From Planctomycetota bacterium (GTDB lineage: Bacteria; Planctomycetota; Phycisphaerae; UBA1845; CAIVHJ01): a DNA stretch of 7,594 nt. Below are positions 1-5,835 of this stretch, in pieces (position 1 is the stretch's first letter; each line of letters opens with the position of its first letter). The DNA lies in assembly GCA_022573485.1 (NCBI GenBank), contig JACZTW010000197.1:1-7594 (forward strand). Direction: 5' to 3'. The position numbers and the translations under genes are program-made. The notes under the pieces were generated by a model. The model was given only the letters and a program-made list of their open reading frames with translations, was not told the origin of the DNA and ran no database searches.

Positions 1-3000
1 TGATGGGCCACAACACCCTGTGGATGCCCGGCACCGATCACGCCGGCATTGCCACACAAGCAGTGGTCGAGAAGCGCCTCAAGGAAGAAGAGAATCTGAA
101 TCGCCACGACATCGGCCGGGAAGAGTTGGTCAAGCGCATCTGGAAATGGAAGGACGCCTACGAAACCCGCATCATCAGCCAGCTCAAGCTCATGGGTTGT
201 TCGTGCGATTTCGAGCGCACGCGCTTCACGCTCGACGAAGGTTGCAGCCGCGCCGTCCGCGAGACATTCTTCAAGCTGTTCAAAGACGGCTACATTGTCC
301 GCGGCAAGCGCCTGGTCAACTGGGACTGCGAACTGCAAACCGCCGTCGCCGACGACGAAGTCTATCACGAGACCGTCAAAGGCAAGTTCTACCACTTCAA
401 ATATCCGCTGAAAGATGTAGCGGCCGGCGTCTCTGCCGGCCGGAATGAGAATGTGGATTCCGACCCACTCTACGTCGTCATCGCGACAACACGACCGGAA
501 ACGATGCTGGGCGACACCGCCGTCGCAGTGAACCCGAATGACGAGCGGTACAAGCACTTGGTCGGCAAGACGGTCATCCTGCCGCTGATGGGCCGTGAGA
601 TTCCGATCATCGCCGACGAGTGGGCCGACCCGCAGCGGGGCAGCGGATGCGTCAAGATCACGCCCGCCCACGATCCCAACGACTACGAGGTCGGCCTACG
701 GCACAACCTGCCCATGATTAACATCCTCAACCCGGACGGCACGATCAACGAAAACGGCAACTCAGCCGACGGAAAGTACAAGTACGCCGGCATGGACCGC
801 TTCGCAGCCCGCAAAGCCGTCCTGCGCGATCTGGAAGAACTCGACCTCATCGAAAAGATCGAAGACCACCAGCACGACGTCGGCCACTCCGACCGCAGCA
901 AGACGCAGATCGAGCCGTACCTCTCGGATCAATGGTTCCTGAGCATGAACAAGCTCGCCGACCCGGCGCTGGAGGCGGTGCGTGATGGTTCGGTCCGCTT
1001 CGTCCCCGAGCGCTACAAGCACGCCTACCTCGACTGGCTCGGCGAAAAACGCGACTGGTGCATCTCACGACAACTGTGGTGGGGACATCGGATTCCGGTC
1101 TGGAAGGCTACTTTCTCGTCAGGGAGGATAGGCGCCATGAGCAGCCTCGTCGCTATCAGGGCGAGGCAAAGCCAGCTATTGTCTGAACTCAAGGAGTGCC
1201 TCGAAGAATTGGCAAAGGCTAGTGACTGCGAAGGACAGTTCGTCGTGTCTGCGCAAGACGAATGTTCACCTTCATTCTGCTTCATTTGCCCCCTTACGGA
1301 GCATGCTTCCAAACAGCTCGACGATGTCCGATCCGGAATGGGTTGGGGCCGCGCAGTCGGCCAAGGTGTGAAAGATCGATATGTTGAGGCCATCTCATCC
1401 ATTGATCCTCGCTACGACGCGCGTGTGAAAATGCGCCGTCTTCTCTATCACTTGGTTCCAGATGAAGATGTTCTCGACACGTGGTTCAGTTCGGCGCTTT
1501 GGCCGCATAGTACTTTGGGTTGGCCGGAGGGCGTCGATCAGGATCGGGAGTCCGCGCGAGCTGAAGCTCGCGGCTCGTTGGGCAGCGCGTCGTTGTTGGA
1601 TTATTACTATCCCACCAGCGTGCTGATTACGTCGCGGGATATTGTTACGCTGTGGGTCGTGCGTATGGTGCTCGCTGGGTTGTACAACATCGGGAAGAAA
1701 CCGTTCCACGAGGTGTACATCCATCCCAAGATACTCGACGGCCGCGGCGTGACGATGAGTAAGTCCAAAGGCAACGGTGTGGACCCGCTGGATATCATCG
1801 AGGTTTTCGGGGCTGACGCTCTGCGCTTTGGCGTGGCGGCGATGACTACCGAGACGCAGGATATTCGTATGCCGGTCGAGTATCGCTGCCCGCATTGCGA
1901 AAAGACCACACCGCAAACGGCGAACAACATGTTCGAGCGGGGCGGCAACCCAGTCAAGGTGCTGGCGTGCAAACACTGCAAGAAGGAATTCGCTACGCGC
2001 TGGGCGGACGTAGCGGTTCAGGAAGAAAAGGGCTTGGCGCTGATGGTCTCGGACAAGTTCGAAGCCGCCCGCAACTTCACCAACAAGCTGTGGAACGCAG
2101 CCCGCTTCGCGTTCATGAACCTCGACGGCGCCGAACCGCAAACGCTGACGCGCTCCGATCTTCCGGCGGAGGATCGCTGGATATTGGCGGAACTGTCGGC
2201 GGTGATCCGCTCCACGCACGAGGCGCTGGCCAACTACCAATACAGCCGGGCGACCATCGGCCTGCGGGATTTCTTTTGGAGTCGGCTGTGTGATTGGTAT
2301 CTGGAGATGGTCAAGTACCGCATCGCCGAAGATCACGCTGCCGCCGCGGCGCGGCAGATTTTGGCGTTTTGCCTCGATCAAGTGTTGCGGTTGTTACACC
2401 CGATTGTGCCGTTCATTACGGAACGATTGTGGCAGACGCTGAACGAAATCGCGCCGCAGCGCGGTTTGCCGGGCGTGGATGGCGTGGGGATTGTGTTTCC
2501 GGGGTCCTGCGCCCAACCTCAGCACGAGGGCCCGCAGCCTGAAGGCCGCGGCTCGGGGAGCGGTTCGCCGGGTGAGGTGTTGACGATCGCGATGTATCCT
2601 CCGGCGGGGGGTTATCCGGCGCTGGATGATGCGCAAGTCTCTGAGACGTTCCAAGATTTGCAGAATGCAACGCGGGCCGTTCGCGAGGTGCGCAACACAG
2701 CCGGCATCGCGCCGAAGGACAGTGTGGCGGTCACGATCAAGACCACCGCTGAGCGGACGGCGCGGCTTCAAGAAGAGGCCCATATTCTAAAGCGCATGGC
2801 CCGAATTGACGATCTGACAATCGACCCGGCGGCGGGGCGGCCCGATCGATCGGCGATTCAAATTGTGGGCGACTTGCAGATTTTCGTACACGACGTCATC
2901 GACGACGACGCCCAGGAACGGCAACGCATCGAAAAAGCCGTCGGCCAGCTCGATAAACGAATCAAGGGCACGGAGTCCAAGCTGGCCAATGAGAATTATG

Positions 3001-3104
3001 TCCGCTCCGCCCCGGTGGAAGTGGTGGCAGAGACTCGCGAAATACTCAATGGGCTGAAAGCGGAGCGCGGGACATTCCAGGATATTTTGGCATTGCTAAA
3101 GTAA
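1..3104 (+). CDS. valS: Valyl-tRNA synthetase, 5'-truncated by window edge
   Basis: Class I aminoacyl-tRNA synthetase charging tRNA-Val with valine in the cytoplasm. The frame is already open at the left edge. The first in-window methionine (base 3) is internal, because the HIGH-type motif and roughly 65 N-terminal residues expected from E. coli ValS lie upstream. Counting from that Met: GTDHAG at 10-15, the editing-domain TTRPE at 162-166, GSGCVKITPAHDPNDYEVG after it, WWGHRIPVW at 359-367, DVLDTWFSSALWP from 489, and TMSKS (KMSKS loop) at 584-588. The anticodon-binding helical domain spans about 690-850, and a C-terminal coiled coil about 960-1033 includes KLANENYVRSAP. Cys629, 632, 656 and 659 form a zinc-ribbon-like insertion. 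At over 1,033 residues against 951 in E. coli it is long: about 119 residues separate WWGHRIPVW from the DEDVLDTW block, and palindromic elements lie in three loops. The identity is certain; the planctomycete affiliation is inference. Confidence 0.97.
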   Translation, partial: MGHNTLWMPGTDHAGIATQAVVEKRLKEEENLNRHDIGREELVKRIWKWKDAYETRIISQLKLMGCSCDFERTRFTLDEGCSRAVRETFFKLFKDGYIVRGKRLVNWDCELQTAVADDEVYHETVKGKFYHFKYPLKDVAAGVSAGRNENVDSDPLYVVIATTRPETMLGDTAVAVNPNDERYKHLVGKTVILPLMGREIPIIADEWADPQRGSGCVKITPAHDPNDYEVGLRHNLPMINILNPDGTINENGNSADGKYKYAGMDRFAARKAVLRDLEELDLIEKIEDHQHDVGHSDRSKTQIEPYLSDQWFLSMNKLADPALEAVRDGSVRFVPERYKHAYLDWLGEKRDWCISRQLWWGHRIPVWKATFSSGRIGAMSSLVAIRARQSQLLSELKECLEELAKASDCEGQFVVSAQDECSPSFCFICPLTEHASKQLDDVRSGMGWGRAVGQGVKDRYVEAISSIDPRYDARVKMRRLLYHLVPDEDVLDTWFSSALWPHSTLGWPEGVDQDRESARAEARGSLGSASLLDYYYPTSVLITSRDIVTLWVVRMVLAGLYNIGKKPFHEVYIHPKILDGRGVTMSKSKGNGVDPLDIIEVFGADALRFGVAAMTTETQDIRMPVEYRCPHCEKTTPQTANNMFERGGNPVKVLACKHCKKEFATRWADVAVQEEKGLALMVSDKFEAARNFTNKLWNAARFAFMNLDGAEPQTLTRSDLPAEDRWILAELSAVIRSTHEALANYQYSRATIGLRDFFWSRLCDWYLEMVKYRIAEDHAAAAARQILAFCLDQVLRLLHPIVPFITERLWQTLNEIAPQRGLPGVDGVGIVFPGSCAQPQHEGPQPEGRGSGSGSPGEVLTIAMYPPAGGYPALDDAQVSETFQDLQNATRAVREVRNTAGIAPKDSVAVTIKTTAERTARLQEEAHILKRMARIDDLTIDPAAGRPDRSAIQIVGDLQIFVHDVIDDDAQERQRIEKAVGQLDKRIKGTESKLANENYVRSAPVEVVAETREILNGLKAERGTFQDILALLK
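421..442. repeat. Perfect GC-rich palindrome inside valS (first element)
   Basis: Arms CGGCCGGC (421-428) and GCCGGCCG (435-442) are perfectly complementary around the loop GTCTCT. It lies in frame within valS, between HFKYPLKD and the editing-domain strand YVVIATTRPE, a length-variable linker. It contributes residues of the AAGVSAGR segment. The GGC-GTCTCT-GCC core resembles GGCGTCTCGCC-type hairpins I recall from environmental planctomycete genomes; that comparison is from memory. Confidence 0.5.
1104..1460 (+). other. Long lineage-specific insertion inside valS
   Basis: This covers about 119 codons (residues 368-486 of the visible protein) between the conserved WWGHRIPVW and DEDVLDTWFSS blocks, where E. 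coli ValS has about 35-40 residues. The visible content is a predicted helical stretch (SQLLSELKECLEELAKA) and a short FVVSAQDE...CFICPLTEH segment. That segment may correspond to the WxC-type strand that other planctomycete ValS proteins have here. A basic segment (VKMRRLLYH) follows. Codon choice is less C-ending and less GC-rich than in the preceding 1,100 bases. The reading frame stays open and the catalytic motifs on both sides are intact, so the enzyme is likely functional. An in-frame ATG at 1137, 8 bases after AGGGAGGA (1121-1128), lies inside it. Confidence 0.55.
1540..1578. repeat. In-frame palindromic element in valS, CTGAAG family (copy 1)
   Basis: The stem CGCGAGCT (1555-1562) pairs perfectly with AGCTCGCG (1565-1572) around a central GA. 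It is followed by GCTCG and preceded by a GAGTCC stretch. It encodes ARAEARGS in the valS frame, within extra residues between STLGWPEG and LDYYYPTSV, where related ValS proteins have a short linker. It aligns with the copy near 2532-2551 over 30 bases with 22 identities. Outer boundaries are approximate. Confidence 0.6.
2525..2560. repeat. In-frame palindromic element in valS, CTGAAG family (copy 2)
   Basis: The stem CCGCAGCCT (2532-2540) pairs with AGGCCGCGG (2543-2551) with one A-C mismatch, around a central GA. It shares the CTGAAG centre and the CGCGGCTCG right flank with the copy at 1555-1577. Two internal base pairs differ by compensatory changes (G-C to C-G and A-T to G-C). It encodes PQPEGRGS in the same valS frame as copy 1, in a low-complexity loop before LTIAMYPP near the C-terminal domain. 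Outer boundaries are approximate. Confidence 0.6.
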
Positions 3105-3107
3105 CGG

Positions 3108-3211
3108 AGAAGACTAACCGCAGAGAGCGCAGAGGGCGCAGAGGGAATTCGGAGATGAAATTTCAAAATATACTCTCTGCGCTCTCCGCGATCTCTGCGG
3201 TTAGTTCTTCT
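3108..3211. repeat. Long inverted repeat of GCGCAGAGG-type nonamers
   Basis: It fills most of the 134-base gap between valS and the next gene. The left arm starts AGAAGACTAACCGCAGAGA (3108 onward). The right arm, read as its complement from 3211 back, starts AGAAGAACTAACCGCAGAGA. Beyond that the arms match for about 35 bases from CTAACC with about five mismatches. Each arm holds three tandem 9-base units (left GCGCAGAGG-like, right CTCTCTGCG-like). The AT-rich centre contains GAAATTTC and TATACT (3169-3174), a good -10 match without a matching -35. Transcribed, it would fold into a very long hairpin. The only T-run after it is a short TTTT (3217-3220), so a terminator role is possible but not shown. 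I recall similar CCGCAGAGGCGCAGAGG repeats scattered between genes of many environmental bacteria. Confidence 0.8.
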
Positions 3212-3238
3212 GAGTATTTTGTGTAACGTCGAACGCCG

Positions 3239-4489
3239 GTGATCACTTCTTTTCTATTGCTTGCAGTGCTGCTTTGTTGTTCGGCGATTCTGTCGGGCAG
3301 CGAGACGGCTCTGTTTTCGCTCAGCAAGTATCAACTCGGGCAATTCCACAACAGCAGCCACCGACTCCAGCGTATGGTCGCCCGGCTGATGAGCGACCCG
3401 CGTAAGGTGCTGTTGACGATTCTGATGGGCAATACGACGGTCAACGTGCTCATCTTCGCCAGCAGTTACGTGATCTCGGAGCACCTCGGCCAGTTCAATC
3501 CGGTGCTCGCCTCCGTGTGGGGCCTGGTGACGGTTATGCTCGTGATCGTCATCGGCGAGGTGCTGGCCAAGACCTTCGCAATTTCGGTGGCTTCGACGAT
3601 CGCCCCGCCCGTCGCGCTGTTGATCGGGGCCTTGCAGACGGTGCTCACGCCGCTGCGCGTCGTGCTCGAATATCTGCTGGTTGTGCCGCTGAGCCGGCTC
3701 TTGGTCGGCGGACCCGATCGCGGGGCGCGGAAGGTCACCGTTGACGAACTCAAAGCCCTGGTCGATCTCGACGAATACAGCGGCGCCATCGCTCCTCGCG
3801 AGAACGACATGCTGCAGGAAGTTGTGGCGCTCGCTTCTACGCGCGTGGCCTCGATTATGATTCCGCGTGTTGATATAGCGGCCTTCGATCTGGCCGACGG
3901 GCGCGACGAACTGCTGGCCATGCTACGCACGCGCCGACACACGAGGATCCCGATTTATGAAGGAGACGTGGACCACATCATGGGTCTGATCCATGCCCGC
4001 GATCTCTACTTGAACGCCGACGTGCCGCTTGCGAAGCTGGTTCAGCCGGTCGGGTTCGTGCCCGAGCAAATGACAGCCGACAAGTTGCTGGCCCACTTTC
4101 GCGAATCGCGGACGCAGTTCGCCATCGTCGTGGACGAATTCGGCGGCGTGGCAGGACTGGTGACGATGAAGGACGTGGTCGAGCAAATCGTCGGCGACAT
4201 CGAGCAGCCTCACGATCAGGCGGTGCTGGTTGAGCAGATCGGCCCGCGGTCGTTCCGAATGGCGGGCCAAGTCAACATTCAGCCGTGGTACGAGGCGTTC
4301 GGCATCGTGCATCCGGATTATCGCATTCTGACGCTGGGGGGTTTGGTTACCGCGAAACTAGGCCGACTGCCGCGCGAGGGTGACCAATTGCACATCGGTG
4401 AGGCCCGGCTGACGGTGGAACAAATGAAGGGCAAGCGAGTGCAGCGGGTGCGGGTCGAGTTGGACGGCGGGCAGGAGCCAGAAGAATGA
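3239..4489 (+). CDS. CNNM/CorC-type transporter-like protein (DUF21, CBS pair, CorC_HlyC domain)
   Basis: A 416-residue inner-membrane protein of the CNNM/CorC ("hemolysin C-like") family, linked in characterised members to Mg2+ (and Co2+) export or homeostasis. In order: a DUF21 transmembrane domain (about 1-155) with the signature SGSETALFS at 19-27 and GEVLAK at 106-111; MIPRVD from residue 207 opening a CBS pair (about 205-321) that ends VTMKDVVEQIVGDI; and a C-terminal CorC_HlyC domain (about 334-407) with LGGLVTAKLGRLPREGD. The start is the GTG at 3239. An in-frame stop at 3224-3226 leaves no other start upstream, and the N-terminus then begins directly with the first membrane helix. 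No clear Shine-Dalgarno sequence precedes it. It overlaps the next gene by four bases. The family call is firm; the transported ion is inferred from the family. Confidence 0.92.
   Translation: MITSFLLLAVLLCCSAILSGSETALFSLSKYQLGQFHNSSHRLQRMVARLMSDPRKVLLTILMGNTTVNVLIFASSYVISEHLGQFNPVLASVWGLVTVMLVIVIGEVLAKTFAISVASTIAPPVALLIGALQTVLTPLRVVLEYLLVVPLSRLLVGGPDRGARKVTVDELKALVDLDEYSGAIAPRENDMLQEVVALASTRVASIMIPRVDIAAFDLADGRDELLAMLRTRRHTRIPIYEGDVDHIMGLIHARDLYLNADVPLAKLVQPVGFVPEQMTADKLLAHFRESRTQFAIVVDEFGGVAGLVTMKDVVEQIVGDIEQPHDQAVLVEQIGPRSFRMAGQVNIQPWYEAFGIVHPDYRILTLGGLVTAKLGRLPREGDQLHIGEARLTVEQMKGKRVQRVRVELDGGQEPEE
4473..4477 (+). promoter_or_regulatory. Ribosome binding site for second CNNM gene
   Basis: AGGAG lies within the end of the upstream coding sequence, 8 bases before the ATG at 4486. 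Together with the ATGA overlap (4486-4489) it fixes the start and indicates coupled translation of the two membrane proteins. Confidence 0.7.
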
Positions 4490-5475
4490 CCTATCTGCTG
4501 CTGGCGCCCATTGTCGTGTTCTTGCTCTTGTCTGGCTTCTTCTCCGGCGCCGAGACCGGCGTGTACCGCGTGAACCCGGTACGCCTGCAACTGCGCAGCA
4601 ATCAGGGGCACCGCGGTTCCGTTCGGCTGCGGCGATTGCTGGAAGATCGCGCGGGTATCTTGAGCGTCACTCTAATGGGCACCAACCTGGCGAACTACCT
4701 GACCACGATTTTTACAGCCATGTTTCTGGCCCGCTTGGCGACCGACTGGAGCGATCGAGAGCTGGAACTGTACACGACGCTGATCCTCACGCCGATCGTC
4801 CTCACTTTCGGTGAGATCTTGCCCAAGAACTGGTTTCGGCAGCAGGCCAATCCGCTGATGACGCGGGCGAGTTGGGCGCTGGCGGTGTTCGACCGAATGT
4901 TTCGGTGGTGCGGCGCAGTGCCGGTGCTGAAATGGCTGACCCGATGCACGCTGCGTTGGTGGCACGGCACGGATGACTGGGAACCGGCCATGCACCCGCG
5001 CAGCAGGATGCTCTCGCTGCTGAAAGAGGGCGTGGCGGAGGGCGTGTTGACCGATGAGCAATCGAATCTGCTCGACGGCGTGCTGTCGCTCTCGAATGTG
5101 TCGGTGGGTTCGGTGATGGTGCCGGCGTCGAAGGCAGTGATGCTGCCGCGAAACGCGACGCGCGATCACATTCTGCCGGTGATGCGACGCCACAGATACT
5201 CCCGCTACCCGGTGATCGGGACCCGGAGCAGCAAGGTCGTCGGCGTGATCGACGTGTATGAGTTCCTCGGGCAGTCGAAGAGCAGAACGATCGACGAACT
5301 GATGACCGCGCCGTGTACGCTGCGCCCGCAGTCGTCGGTGTCGGCGGCGCTGTACGACATGCGCGAGGCCCGCCGGACGTTCGGCGTGGTCGTGGATCGC
5401 TGGGGCAATTGCATCGGCATCGTGACCATGAAAGACCTGGTCGAGGAAATCGTGGGCGATCTGGCGGCGTGGTGA
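4486..5475 (+). CDS. CNNM-family protein, short form lacking the CorC_HlyC domain
   Basis: A 329-residue paralogue of the preceding protein. The DUF21 membrane domain (about 1-155) carries SGFFSGAETGVYRVNPVRL from residue 16, close to the ETGxYxxNxxRL form typical of one DUF21 subgroup, and FGEILPKN at 108-115. A linker with LLKEGVAEGVLTDEQSNLLDGVLSL leads to a CBS pair (about 205-327). Here VMVPASK replaces the usual MIPRxD start, and the pair ends VTMKDLVEEIVGDL. The protein stops four residues later, so the C-terminal CorC_HlyC domain present in its neighbour is absent. The translational overlap suggests the two are made in equal amounts and may form a heteromeric complex, since the family works as dimers; that is inference. 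The start is supported by AGGAG at 4473-4477. Confidence 0.9.
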   Translation: MTYLLLAPIVVFLLLSGFFSGAETGVYRVNPVRLQLRSNQGHRGSVRLRRLLEDRAGILSVTLMGTNLANYLTTIFTAMFLARLATDWSDRELELYTTLILTPIVLTFGEILPKNWFRQQANPLMTRASWALAVFDRMFRWCGAVPVLKWLTRCTLRWWHGTDDWEPAMHPRSRMLSLLKEGVAEGVLTDEQSNLLDGVLSLSNVSVGSVMVPASKAVMLPRNATRDHILPVMRRHRYSRYPVIGTRSSKVVGVIDVYEFLGQSKSRTIDELMTAPCTLRPQSSVSAALYDMREARRTFGVVVDRWGNCIGIVTMKDLVEEIVGDLAAW

Positions 5476-5531
5476 GGTCGGCGGTCAGCAGTCAGCAGTC
5501 AGCGGTTAGCGGTCAGCGGTCAGCAGTTCGC
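5476..5531. repeat. Tandem heptamer array (RGTCAGC units)
   Basis: Eight consecutive 7-base units begin directly after the stop codon of the CNNM gene: GGTCGGC, GGTCAGC, AGTCAGC, AGTCAGC, GGTTAGC, GGTCAGC, GGTCAGC, then a degenerate AGTTCGC. The units sit head to tail without spacers, so this is a microsatellite-like tract and not a CRISPR array. GTCAGCAGTCAGC-type tracts occur between genes in several environmental phyla as I recall. No function is evident. Confidence 0.85.
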
Positions 5532-5556
5532 TTCGCCTGAGCAGTGCCGCACATGT

Positions 5557-5585
5557 TTGCAGCGTGCGCATTCGCTGGGTAGGAT
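5557..5585 (+). promoter_or_regulatory. Weak sigma70-like promoter candidate
   Basis: TTGCAG (5557-5562) and TAGGAT (5580-5585) are separated by 17 bases, the ideal spacing, but match the consensus boxes at only 3/6 and 4/6 positions. It would transcribe the gene starting at 5677. The rest of the 5532-5676 gap shows no other recognisable element. Confidence 0.25.
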
Positions 5586-5663
5586 AGAGGCAGTCTGCTC
5601 AACGACGACGTCAGTTCGATGAAGCATGCCGTAGGCTTGCCGTTTAGCAGAACGTCCTAATCT

Positions 5664-5669
5664 GAAGGA
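5664..5669 (+). promoter_or_regulatory. Ribosome binding site deciding the ATG at 5677
   Basis: GAAGGA ends 7 bases before the ATG at 5677. The in-frame TTG at 5671 would leave almost no spacing, so the ATG is preferred. Confidence 0.65.
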
Positions 5670-5676
5670 CTTGGCA

Positions 5677-5835
5677 ATGAGTGATCATACGCATGTAGTT
5701 TTGGATCGCCTGGGCAAACGGGCCAACGTGACGTTTCGCACCGAAGCAGGGCTGAACGTGGCCTCGGTGGAAATGATGGCTGAGCTTGAGGGCGTGGTTG
5801 ATGAATTGGCGAGCGGCGCGGACGTGCGGTTCGCT
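5677..5835 (+). pseudogene. Enoyl-CoA hydratase/isomerase N-terminal fragment
   Basis: The first ~50 residues follow the start of crotonase-fold proteins: a short beta strand (VVLDRLG), a second strand (ANVTFRTE), then GLNVASVEMMAELEGVVDELA, which matches the family's LNALS..M..EL...+D.+A helix. The next step in a crotonase would be DVRxxVxxxxGxxFxAGAD, but the sequence turns into the PseC strand DVRFADID. The joint lies in GADVRFA (5815-5835), a stretch plausible in both families. Only the beginning of the crotonase is present; its oxyanion-hole and catalytic residues are absent. Confidence 0.55.

Noticed and set aside
1104..1460. Possible intein in ValS
   Set aside because: No Cys/Ser/Thr splice start, no terminal HN followed by a nucleophile, and the insert is far too short and lacks Hint-domain blocks.
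1395..2381. 328-codon open frame on the minus strand
   Set aside because: It lies wholly antisense to conserved valS motifs, has no recognisable domain, and is the kind of shadow frame expected opposite GC-rich coding DNA.
2842..2853. 12-base perfect palindrome CCGATCGATCGG in valS
   Set aside because: It has no loop, no second copy and no fit with the CTGAAG-family element. It is explicable by codon choice in GC-rich DNA.
3169..3174. Promoter for the CNNM pair (TATACT)
   Set aside because: A good -10 match but no -35 at proper spacing, and it lies inside the inverted-repeat element.
3108..3220. Intrinsic terminator for valS
   Set aside because: The hairpin is very long and imperfect and is followed by only a short TTTT (3217-3220). 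Termination may occur but is not supported enough to annotate as such.
5476..5531. CRISPR array
   Set aside because: The units are 7 bases, contiguous and without spacers.
5313..5540. 75-codon plus-strand frame running through the heptamer tract
   Set aside because: It overlaps the CBS domain of the CNNM gene in another frame, and its tail is only translated repeat.
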